A stretch of DNA of 64,000 nucleotides from Microbacterium sp. EYE_78 (GTDB lineage: Bacteria; Actinomycetota; Actinomycetes; Actinomycetales; Microbacteriaceae). Position 1 is the stretch's first letter. Each line of letters opens with the position of its first letter. Both the position numbers and the translations under genes were made by a program. Below, one piece after another: positions 1 to 8,699 of this stretch. The notes beneath the pieces were generated by a model. The model did no database searches, was not told the origin of the DNA, and was given only the letters and a program-made list of their open reading frames with translations. The DNA is taken from assembly GCF_023149035.1 (NCBI RefSeq), contig NZ_JAHXMY010000001.1, positions 806,001-870,000 of the forward strand, read 5' to 3'.

Positions 1-613
1 CGCGGATGCGCTCGACCGCGTCCGGATTTCGCACCGGTCCTGCGATGTGCAGGATGCGTCGGTGCGCCAGTTCTGCGAGGTGGCGGACCGCCGAGCGCGC
101 ACCGCGGTACTGGTCGATCGACACGAGGGACGGGTGCCGTCGCTGCGTCGCCGCCGCGGCGACCATCGGCACTCCGAGGTCGAGGCCGCGGACGACCTCG
201 AGGACGCCGAGGTCGGTCACGACCAGGACGATCGCGTCGACGCGCTGGCGCAGGAGGCCCTCGACGACCGAGCGGACGCTCGCCGGGTCGGTGTCGGGCG
301 ATGTGACCGAGTCGACGGAGTACCGCTCGACGCGCGCCGCGACGTTGAAGTGCATCGCGATGGACGTCGGCCCGAAGTCCGCCGTGCCCGGCGTGATCAG
401 CCCGATGGTCCGGGTGCGCTTGGTGACGAGCGCGCGGGCCGCCGGCGACGGGCTGTAGCGCAGCTGCGCCATCGCCTGCTCGACGCGGGCTCGGGTGGCG
501 GGTCGGACGTTGGGCAGATCGTTGAGCACCCGCGACACGGTCTGGTGCGAGACCCCCGCGAGGCGCGCGACGTCGAAGATGTTCGCGGACTTCGCGCCGC
601 GCTCGTCGCTCAC
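1..613 (-). CDS. LacI-family transcriptional regulator, C-terminus cut by window edge
   Basis: Read from a GTG at 613, about 204 codons are present and the frame is still open at base 1. The N-terminus is a LacI-type helix-turn-helix (FDVARLAGVSHQTVSRVLND, then a YSPSPAARAL hinge), followed by the start of a periplasmic-binding-like effector domain (TIGLITPG). The GTG overlaps the stop of the upstream ATPase gene in a GTGA arrangement, so the regulator is the last visible gene of the sugar-transport operon and is probably translated by coupling. It probably represses this operon in response to the imported sugar. Two operator-like palindromes lie in front of the first gene. The family is clear; the target and ligand are inferred. 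Confidence 0.9.
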   Translation of the reverse strand, partial: MSDERGAKSANIFDVARLAGVSHQTVSRVLNDLPNVRPATRARVEQAMAQLRYSPSPAARALVTKRTRTIGLITPGTADFGPTSIAMHFNVAARVERYSVDSVTSPDTDPASVRSVVEGLLRQRVDAIVLVVTDLGVLEVVRGLDLGVPMVAAAATQRRHPSLVSIDQYRGARSAVRHLAELAHRRILHIAGPVRNPDAVERIR

Positions 614-2145
614 GACTCGTCCTCGGGCCGCGCGACGAGCGCCAGCAGCGAATCGACCGTGAGCGAATCGGCGGGGATCGTGTCGACGAGCCGTCCGCCG
701 CGCATGATCGCGATCCGGTTCGAGACCCGCAGCACCTCTTCGAGCTCGGCGGAGATGAACAGCACCGAGAGGCCGTTGTCGGCGAGGTCGGCGACGAGCC
801 GCTGGATCTCGACCTTCGCGCCGACGTCGATGCCGCGGGTGGGCTCGTCGAGCACCAGCACCCGCGGCGACAGCGCGAGCAGGCGGGCGAGCAGCACCTT
901 CTGCTGGTTGCCGCCCGACAGGGTGCCCGCGGGCCGGTCAGGGTCGGCGGGTCGGATGTCGAGCGCCTCGATCCAGCTGAGCGCCAGTTCGCGACGTCGC
1001 GCACGACTGAGGCGATGCAGGATGCCGCGATCGGCCTGCAGCGCGAGGGTGATGTTGTCCTGCACGCTCAGCTCGCCGATGATCCCCTCGGTACGGCGGT
1101 TCTCCGACGAGTACACGATGCCCCGGCCGATCGCGCGGCGAGGGGTCGCGAGGACGGCCGGCGTGCCGCGCACCTCGAGGACGCCCGCGTCCGGACGGTC
1201 GACGCCGGTGAGCGCACGCGCCAGTTCGCTCCGCCCCGAGCCGAGCAGCCCCGCGAGCCCGACGACCTCGCCCTCGCCGATCGTCAGGGTCGCTCCGGTC
1301 AGCCCGGTCCCCGAGGCGAGGTCGCGTCCGGCGAGCGCGACGGGGCCGGATGCCGCGGCATCCTCCCGCTGGTGGACGTCGATCTCGTCGGCGCCGCGGC
1401 CGAGCATCTTCTCCACGAGGTCGACGCGCAGCAGCTCGGTCGGCACGTACTCGCCGATGCGGCGGCCGCCGCGGAGCACCGTGATGCGGTCGCAGATCTC
1501 GTAGACCTGGTCGAGGAAGTGCGACACGAACAGCACCGCGACGCCGCGCGAGGTGAGTTCGCGGATCACGCGGAAGAGCTCGGCGACCTCGTCGAGATCG
1601 AGGCTCGAGGTCGGCTCGTCGAGCACGACGACGCGCGCGTCGACCGAGATCGCGCGGGCGATGGCGACGAGCTGCTGCACCGCGAGGGAATGCCGCGACA
1701 GCCGCGAGCGCGGATCGATGGCGAGGCCGAGTCCCTCGAGGATCTCGCCCGCGCGGCGGTGCGTCTCGCGCCAGTCGATCGCTCCGAATCGACGGCTCTC
1801 GCGGCCCAGCAGGACGTTCTCGCCGACCGACAGGTTCGGCAGGAGGTCGATCTCCTGGTACACCGCGCTGACGCCGGCGGCGAGCGCATCGGCCGGCGAG
1901 GCGAAGTGCACCGGCTCTCCGCCGATGCGGATCGTCCCGGCATCCGGTCGGAGCGCGCCCGTGATCGCCTTGATGAGCGTCGACTTGCCGGCGCCGTTCT
2001 CGCCCATGAGCGAGTGGACCTCGCCCGGCAGCAGGCGGAAGTCGACCGCGTCGAGCACCGTCTCGGCGCCGAAGCGGACGGTCGCGCCGGTCACGTCCAC
2101 GACCGGCGCGACCGCTGCTTCGCGCGCATCCATACGGACCATCAT
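610..2145 (-). CDS. Sugar ABC transporter ATP-binding protein (second ATPase of the operon)
   Basis: A 511-residue double-domain ABC ATPase of the RbsA/MglA/YtfR type. The first half has Walker A GENGAGKST (about residues 48-56), a family-typical weak signature ending in AVQQLVAIARA, and Walker B VVVLDEPTSSLD. The second half has the usual degenerate P-loop GLLGSGRSE, a canonical LSGGNQQKV signature and LVLDEPTRGID. Both halves look intact. It lies 25 bases after the second permease and overlaps the LacI regulator. The operon already encodes another full ATPase at 4242-5834, so this is an extra subunit; the two may work as a heterodimer or serve alternative permeases. The start is uncertain between the ATGs at 2145 and 2133. 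Confidence 0.93.
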   Translation of the reverse strand: MMVRMDAREAAVAPVVDVTGATVRFGAETVLDAVDFRLLPGEVHSLMGENGAGKSTLIKAITGALRPDAGTIRIGGEPVHFASPADALAAGVSAVYQEIDLLPNLSVGENVLLGRESRRFGAIDWRETHRRAGEILEGLGLAIDPRSRLSRHSLAVQQLVAIARAISVDARVVVLDEPTSSLDLDEVAELFRVIRELTSRGVAVLFVSHFLDQVYEICDRITVLRGGRRIGEYVPTELLRVDLVEKMLGRGADEIDVHQREDAAASGPVALAGRDLASGTGLTGATLTIGEGEVVGLAGLLGSGRSELARALTGVDRPDAGVLEVRGTPAVLATPRRAIGRGIVYSSENRRTEGIIGELSVQDNITLALQADRGILHRLSRARRRELALSWIEALDIRPADPDRPAGTLSGGNQQKVLLARLLALSPRVLVLDEPTRGIDVGAKVEIQRLVADLADNGLSVLFISAELEEVLRVSNRIAIMRGGRLVDTIPADSLTVDSLLALVARPEDES

Positions 2146-2170
2146 GCCCGCGGCGAGCCTCCCCCGAGGT

Positions 2171-3199
2171 TCACCGCGACGTTCGCGACGTCCGCGCGAC
2201 CAGCAGCCGCTGCACGACGACGAAGACGAGCAGCAGCGCGCCGATCGTGATGCGCGTCCAGGACTGGTCGACGCCGAGGAACGAGATCGCCGTCTTGATC
2301 GTGCCGTAGACGAAGACGCCGATCATGGAGCCGAGCACGAAGCCGCTGCCGCCCGTGAGCAGCGTGCCGCCGATCACCACCGCGGCGATGGTGTCGAGCT
2401 CGGTCCCGATGCCGTTCAGGGGGTAGGACGCTCCGGTGTACGCCGTGAAGACGACGCCGGCGAGTCCCGCACACACCCCGCTGATGACGTAGGCGAGCAG
2501 CTTCGTCCGCACGACCGGCAGACCCATCAGGCGCGCCGACTGCTCGTTGCCGCCGATCGCGTAGATCGTCCGGCCGAACCGCGTGAACTGCAGGATCAGG
2601 ATGCCGACGACGACCACGACGAGCGCGAGGATGCCGGTCGGCGTGATGTAGAAGCTACCCGGGCCACCCTGCATGCGGGTCGACTGCAGCCACAGGATCG
2701 CCGGCTCCTCGACGCGGATCGAGGAGAGGCTCACCATGAACGCGAGCCCGCGGGCCGCGAACATCGCCGCGAGCGACGCGATGAACGGCTGCACCCCGAA
2801 GTACTGCACGAGCACCCCGACGAACAGGCCCATCAGGGCACCGAGGACCAGCATGACCGGGATGACGAGGGCCACCGGCATCCCCTGGCTCAGCATGCTG
2901 GCACCCAGCATCCCGGTGAACGCCATCACCGCGCCGACCGAGAGGTCGATCCCGCCGGTGAGGATGACGAAGGTCATGCCGACCGCGAGGATCAGCAGGT
3001 ACGCGTTGTCGAGCAGGAGCGCCGACAGCACGCGCGGGGTCACGAAGTTGCCGAAGTAGGCCTGCGCCCCGATGAGCATCGCGACGAGGATGACGACGGC
3101 GGCGAACACGGGCACCCACGAGGCGTGCCGGCTGCGGAAGCGCTGGATCGTGTCGGCGAACCCGCCGGTGCGACCGAGGTCGGCGGTGACGGCGCTCAC
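2171..3199 (-). CDS. Sugar ABC transporter permease, YjfF-like
   Basis: 342 residues from a GTG at 3199 that overlaps the previous stop by four bases (GTGA). It is a polytopic membrane protein of the BPD_transp_2 (RbsC/XylH) family. The N-terminal part is soluble (ADLGRTGGFADTIQRF), followed by about eight to ten hydrophobic segments and the family motif ILTGGIDLSVGAVMAF. The C-terminus is basic (LLVARTSRTSR). It is the second of two adjacent permeases, matching the ytfT-yjfF pair of galactofuranose importers, so the translocation channel is probably a heterodimer. Substrate is inferred from the binding protein only. Confidence 0.92.
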   Translation of the reverse strand: MSAVTADLGRTGGFADTIQRFRSRHASWVPVFAAVVILVAMLIGAQAYFGNFVTPRVLSALLLDNAYLLILAVGMTFVILTGGIDLSVGAVMAFTGMLGASMLSQGMPVALVIPVMLVLGALMGLFVGVLVQYFGVQPFIASLAAMFAARGLAFMVSLSSIRVEEPAILWLQSTRMQGGPGSFYITPTGILALVVVVVGILILQFTRFGRTIYAIGGNEQSARLMGLPVVRTKLLAYVISGVCAGLAGVVFTAYTGASYPLNGIGTELDTIAAVVIGGTLLTGGSGFVLGSMIGVFVYGTIKTAISFLGVDQSWTRITIGALLLVFVVVQRLLVARTSRTSR

Positions 3200-4245
3200 G
3201 AGGCCACCTCCGCAGTGCGACGGCCGCCGCCTCGGACGGCATCGGCCCCCTTCGCGAACAGCGACCGCGTCCGCGGCGACTGGACGAGCACCACGATGAC
3301 CACGACGATCGCGAGGAACAGCGGGCTGACCGCCGGCGGCACCCCGAGGAAGGTGATCGTCGACTTGAGCGTCTGGATCGTGAAGACGCCGACGACGGTG
3401 CCGGCGATCGTGAACTTGCCGCCCATGAGGCTCGTGCCGCCGAGGACGACGGCGAGGATCGCGTCGAGCTCGATGTAGAGGCCCGCCGCGTTGGCATCGG
3501 CCGCCATGATGTTCGACGAATAGAGGATGCCGGCGAACCCCGCCAGCAGGCCGCTCGCCGCGTACGCGCCCCAGATGATGCCGCGCGAGCGCACACCCGC
3601 GAGGCGGCTTGCCTCGGGATTGATGCCGACGGCCTCGGTGAGGACGCCGAGGGCGGTCCGGCGCTGCAGCACGGCGACGATGACGATCGCGATGACCGAG
3701 ACGTAGAAGGCGAACGGCAGGCCCACGAGGTAGCCCTGCGCCATGAAGCGGTAGGGCGCGCTCGTGATGGTCGTGATGAAGCCGCCCGTGATGAGGAGGG
3801 CGACGCCGCGACCGGCGAGCATGAGCACGAGGGTCGCGATGATCGGCTGGACGCCGACGACCGCGACGAGGAAGCCGTTCCACACCCCGAGCAGCAACGC
3901 CACGAAGACGGCGAGCGCGATCGCGATGAGGACGGTCGACAGGTCCTCGGGAGCGGGCGAGGCCGAGATGTAGGTGAGCGCGACGGCACCCGAGACCGCC
4001 ATGATCGCGCCGACCGAGAGGTCGATGCCGCGCGTCGCGATGACGAGGGTCATGCCCAGAGCCACGAGCATGAGCGGCGCGCTGTTGCGCAGGATGTCGA
4101 TCAGCGGACCGTACAGCTGACCGTTCTGCACCGTGATCGAGATGAAGGAGGGCCTCGCGATCGTGTTGACGATCACGAGCACGAGCAGTGCCGCGATCGG
4201 CCAGACGAGGCGGTGCGCCAGGAAGCGCTTCAGGGTCGGGTTCAT
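3196..4245 (-). CDS. Sugar ABC transporter permease, YtfT-like
   Basis: 349 residues, start ATG 4245 overlapping the upstream ATPase stop by four bases (ATGA). BPD_transp_2 family inner-membrane permease. It has an N-terminal anchor (PIAALLVLVIVNTIA), the motif VIATRGIDLSVGAIMAVSG, and repeated hydrophobic spans. It ends with a short positively charged tail after the last membrane segment. With the next permease it should form the membrane channel of the importer. Tight start/stop overlaps on both sides indicate translational coupling and balanced production. Confidence 0.92.
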   Translation of the reverse strand: MNPTLKRFLAHRLVWPIAALLVLVIVNTIARPSFISITVQNGQLYGPLIDILRNSAPLMLVALGMTLVIATRGIDLSVGAIMAVSGAVALTYISASPAPEDLSTVLIAIALAVFVALLLGVWNGFLVAVVGVQPIIATLVLMLAGRGVALLITGGFITTITSAPYRFMAQGYLVGLPFAFYVSVIAIVIVAVLQRRTALGVLTEAVGINPEASRLAGVRSRGIIWGAYAASGLLAGFAGILYSSNIMAADANAAGLYIELDAILAVVLGGTSLMGGKFTIAGTVVGVFTIQTLKSTITFLGVPPAVSPLFLAIVVVIVVLVQSPRTRSLFAKGADAVRGGGRRTAEVAS

Positions 4246-5834
4246 GCCGCTGTCTCCGGGTTGAGGCGAGACGACGTCGTCTCGCCGGACTCTTGCGCGA
4301 TGAGGGCGACCAGATCGTCGACCGTCACGTCGGCGGCGTCCAGTTCGCCGATCTTAGAACGGTCGCGCAGCACCACGATGCGCTGGGCGATGCGGACCAC
4401 CTCCTCGAGCTCGGAGGAGATGAAGACGACCGAGAGGCCCTCGGCCGCGAGCTCGGCGACCTTGCGCTGGATGTCGGCCTTTGCGCCGACGTCGATGCCG
4501 CGCGTCGGCTCGTCGAGGATGATCAGCTGCGGCGCGGTGGCGAGCCATCGCGCGAGCAGGACCTTCTGCTGGTTGCCGCCCGAGAGGTTGCGGACGAGCG
4601 CGTTCGGGTCGGCGGGGCGGACGCCGAGCGCCGAGATGTACTCCGAGACGATGGCGTCGCGCTCGGCGCGGCCGATGGGACGCATCGCGCCGCGCTTCGC
4701 CTGGATGCCGAGGACGATGTTCTCGGCCACGGTGAGGTCGGCGATGATGCCCTCGGCGCGACGGTCCTCGCTCGAGAAGGCGATGCGCTTGTCGATCGCA
4801 TTCCGCGGGGTCGTGATGCGCGCGGCATCCCCCCGCACTTCGTGGGTGCCGGCGTCGGCGCGGTCGGCGCCGTAGACGAGGCGGACCAGTTCGCTGCGGC
4901 CTGAGCCGAGCAGGCCCGCGATGCCGACGACCTCGCCCTCGTACACCGCCATGTCGACCGGTTCGATGACGTTCTTGCGGCCGAGCCCGGCGACGCGGAG
5001 GACCGGCGTCGCGCTGCGGTCGATCTCGCGCTCCGACGTACGGGAGAGGGCTTCGAGCTCGTCGAGCTGGCGGCCGATCATCTTGGCGATGAGCTCGCCA
5101 CGGGGAAGCTCCGCGGGCAGGTACTCCCCCACCAGCTGGCCGTTGCGAAGGACCGTCAGGCGGTCGGAGATCTCGTAGACCTGGTCGAGGAAGTGCGTGA
5201 CGAAGAGGATGGCGACACCGCGGTCGCGGAGGCCGCGGACGACGGTGAAGAGCTGCTCGACCTCGCTGCGATCAAGGCTCGACGTCGGCTCGTCGAGGAC
5301 GAGCACGCGGGCGTCAGCGACCGTCGCGCGGCTGAGGGCGACGAGTTGCTGCACCGCGATGGAGTGGGACGACAGGGCGGAGCGCGGATCGATGTCGAGC
5401 CCGAGGGCGGCGAGATGACGCGTCGCCTCGCGGTGGGTGGCGCGCCAGTCGATGAAGCCCGCCCGCCGCACCTCGCGGCCGAGCATGACGTTCTCGCCGA
5501 CCGACAGGTTCGTGCAGAGGTTGACCTCCTGGTACACCGTGGAGATCCCGGATGCCTCTGCGTCGGCGGTCGAGCGGAACACCCGCTGCTCGCCTGCGAC
5601 CTCGATCGTCCCGCCGTCGATCGCGTGGACGCCCGTGAGCGCCTTGATGAGCGTCGACTTGCCGGCACCGTTCTCGCCCATCAGGGTGTGGACCTCGCCG
5701 GAGCGGAGCGTGAGATCGACGCCGTCGAGCGCGAGCACCCCGGGGAATCGGATGGTGACGTCCCGCATCCGCACGACCTCGTCGCGCGGCGGGGCGGTGG
5801 CCGGGAAGACCGGCGTGGCTGCGACATCGACCAT
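4242..5834 (-). CDS. Sugar ABC transporter ATP-binding protein, YtfR-like
   Basis: 530 residues, a tandem ABC ATPase. N-terminal Walker A GENGAGKST is at about residues 53-61 and Walker B VLVLDEPTSSLD near 177-188. The C-terminal half has GLLGSGRSE near 308-316, LSGGNQQKV near 417-425 and ILDEPTRGID near 439-448. It drives sugar import from the cytoplasmic face. It follows the binding-protein gene by 81 bases and overlaps the first permease, so it is in the usual YtfR position. It resembles the second ATPase of the operon throughout, suggesting an old duplication. The substrate is probably a furanose or similar sugar, by analogy with YtfQRT-YjfF. Confidence 0.93.
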   Translation of the reverse strand: MVDVAATPVFPATAPPRDEVVRMRDVTIRFPGVLALDGVDLTLRSGEVHTLMGENGAGKSTLIKALTGVHAIDGGTIEVAGEQRVFRSTADAEASGISTVYQEVNLCTNLSVGENVMLGREVRRAGFIDWRATHREATRHLAALGLDIDPRSALSSHSIAVQQLVALSRATVADARVLVLDEPTSSLDRSEVEQLFTVVRGLRDRGVAILFVTHFLDQVYEISDRLTVLRNGQLVGEYLPAELPRGELIAKMIGRQLDELEALSRTSEREIDRSATPVLRVAGLGRKNVIEPVDMAVYEGEVVGIAGLLGSGRSELVRLVYGADRADAGTHEVRGDAARITTPRNAIDKRIAFSSEDRRAEGIIADLTVAENIVLGIQAKRGAMRPIGRAERDAIVSEYISALGVRPADPNALVRNLSGGNQQKVLLARWLATAPQLIILDEPTRGIDVGAKADIQRKVAELAAEGLSVVFISSELEEVVRIAQRIVVLRDRSKIGELDAADVTVDDLVALIAQESGETTSSRLNPETAA

Positions 5835-5915
5835 GAAGCGCGCCTTTCCGTGATGACCGCCGGGGACCGGAATCCGGTCCCCGGCGGTGGTTCGGTGATC
5901 CGCAGGGTTCCGGGA

Positions 5916-6896
5916 TCAGTAGGGGCGGGAGTCGAGGACCTCGGCGGCCTGCTCGGGCGTGAACGACTGATCCTCCACGATCGTGCGCTTCTCGACCTCG
6001 TCACCGGCGACGACAGCCTTGACGAGCTCGGCGGCCTTGTCACCCAGCAGCGGGTTGCACTCGACGATGAAGTTGAACTCGCCGTTCGCGAGGGCGGTCA
6101 TGCCGTCCTTCACCGCGTCGATCGTCACGATCTGGATGTCCTTGCCCGGGGTCAGACCCGCGGCCTTGATGGCGTCGAGCGCGCCCAGGCCCATGTCGTC
6201 GTTGTGGGCGAAGAGGACGTTGATGTCCTTGCCGTACTTCTGGAGGTAGCCCTCCATGACCTTCTTGCCGCCGTCACGGGTGAAGTCACCCGTCTGCGAG
6301 TCGAGCACGTTCACGTCGGTGCCCGCGATCGCCTCGTCGAAGCCGGTCGCCCGGTCGAGCGCGGCCGAGGATCCCGTCGTGCCCTCGAGGACGACGAGGT
6401 TCGCGCCCTTGCCGTCGAAGTTCTCCTTGACCCACTCGCCGGCGGTGCGGCCCTCCTGCTCGAAGTCGAGCCCGACCCACGAGGCGTAGAGGTCTTCGCT
6501 CGCCGAGACGGTGCGGTCCTCGAGGACGACCGGGATGCCGGCATCCTTCGCCTCCGTCAGGACGTCGTCCCAGCCGTCGACCGTGATCGGGGCGATGACG
6601 ATGGCGTCGACACCCTGGTTGATGAAGTTGCGGACCGCGGAGATCTGCGCCTCCTGCTTGTTGTCCGCGGCGTTGAAGATCAGCTCGAAACCGTTCTCCG
6701 CCGAGAAGGCGCTCTTCATCGATTCGGTGTTGGCGGCGCGCCAACCCGACTCCGATCCGGTCTGCGCGAAGCCGATCGTGATGACGTCGTCACCGCCGCC
6801 ACCGCCCGCCGCGGGCGTCGCGCCACCGGCGCATCCCGTCATCGCCAGTGCGAACGCCCCCAGCATGGCCGCGGCCGCGTAAACACTCTTCTTCAT
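5916..6896 (-). CDS. Sugar-binding lipoprotein, YtfQ-like
   Basis: 326 residues with a lipoprotein signal peptide; the lipobox LAMTGC puts the acylated cysteine at residue 22. The mature protein is a periplasmic-binding-protein type I fold. Segments such as SESGWRAANTESMK, QEAQISAVRNFINQGVDAI and VTVDGWDDVLTEAKDAGIPV follow the YtfQ (galactofuranose-binding) pattern more closely than RbsB or XylF, as far as I can judge from memory. A strong ribosome site AAGGAGG precedes ATG 6896. It is the first gene of the operon and delivers the sugar to the two-permease channel. The exact sugar is not provable from sequence alone. Confidence 0.93.
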   Translation of the reverse strand: MKKSVYAAAAMLGAFALAMTGCAGGATPAAGGGGGDDVITIGFAQTGSESGWRAANTESMKSAFSAENGFELIFNAADNKQEAQISAVRNFINQGVDAIVIAPITVDGWDDVLTEAKDAGIPVVLEDRTVSASEDLYASWVGLDFEQEGRTAGEWVKENFDGKGANLVVLEGTTGSSAALDRATGFDEAIAGTDVNVLDSQTGDFTRDGGKKVMEGYLQKYGKDINVLFAHNDDMGLGALDAIKAAGLTPGKDIQIVTIDAVKDGMTALANGEFNFIVECNPLLGDKAAELVKAVVAGDEVEKRTIVEDQSFTPEQAAEVLDSRPY

Positions 6897-6966
6897 CCCA
6901 AAACCTCCTTGTTCGGGTCCGGCTCACCGCCGGTGTTCCGGGCCGCCATGGCCTCCGGATGCTCGA

Positions 6967-7014
6967 ATGTTAGCCTTCACATTTTCGCGGGCACAAGATT
7001 GTGAGCGATAACAT
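6967..7014 (-). promoter_or_regulatory. Promoter and twin LacI-type operators of the sugar importer operon
   Basis: Two related imperfect palindromes, ATGTTAGCCTTCACAT (6967-6982) and TTGTGAGCGATAACAT (6999-7014), have centres 32 bases apart, about three helical turns. On the minus strand a candidate promoter overlaps them: -35 TTGTGC (complement of 6991-6996), an 18-base spacer and -10 TAACAT (complement of 6967-6972). Transcription would start near 6960. A repressor on both sites would cover both hexamers and could loop. The regulator is probably the LacI protein at the end of the operon. Confidence 0.6.
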
Positions 7015-7193
7015 TCGGGTAACGCACTAGTCGCGCGTCGAATTTCGTCCGGTGCGACCTGTGCGACGGCCCCTGCACATGTGAACACTCACATCGCTGC
7101 GCCGGTCGGCGGCGATCCCTTGCGACGCGGCGTCACACCGCATCCACTCACCGGCGCGTCGTCGGAGATTCCCGCGATACGGCCCGCGCGTAA

Positions 7194-8666
<1,473 letters not shown>

Positions 8667-8699
8667 CACCCCCTCGCCGGCGTCGCCGCCCCTCGGCGT

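Noticed and set aside
1553..3478. A 641-codon plus-strand frame over the sugar ABC genes.
   Set aside because: It is the antisense of well-supported ABC ATPase and permease genes; extreme GC at third positions keeps many frames open.
5193..7004. A 603-codon plus-strand frame across the YtfR-like and YtfQ-like genes.
   Set aside because: Composition is Arg/Asp/Val-rich with no fold signature and it is antisense to two real genes.
6998..7014. Possible vector contamination, because the sequence resembles the E. coli lac operator.
   Set aside because: It lacks one base of O1, has no lacZ or vector sequence next to it and sits in a native LacI-regulated operon with a second related site.
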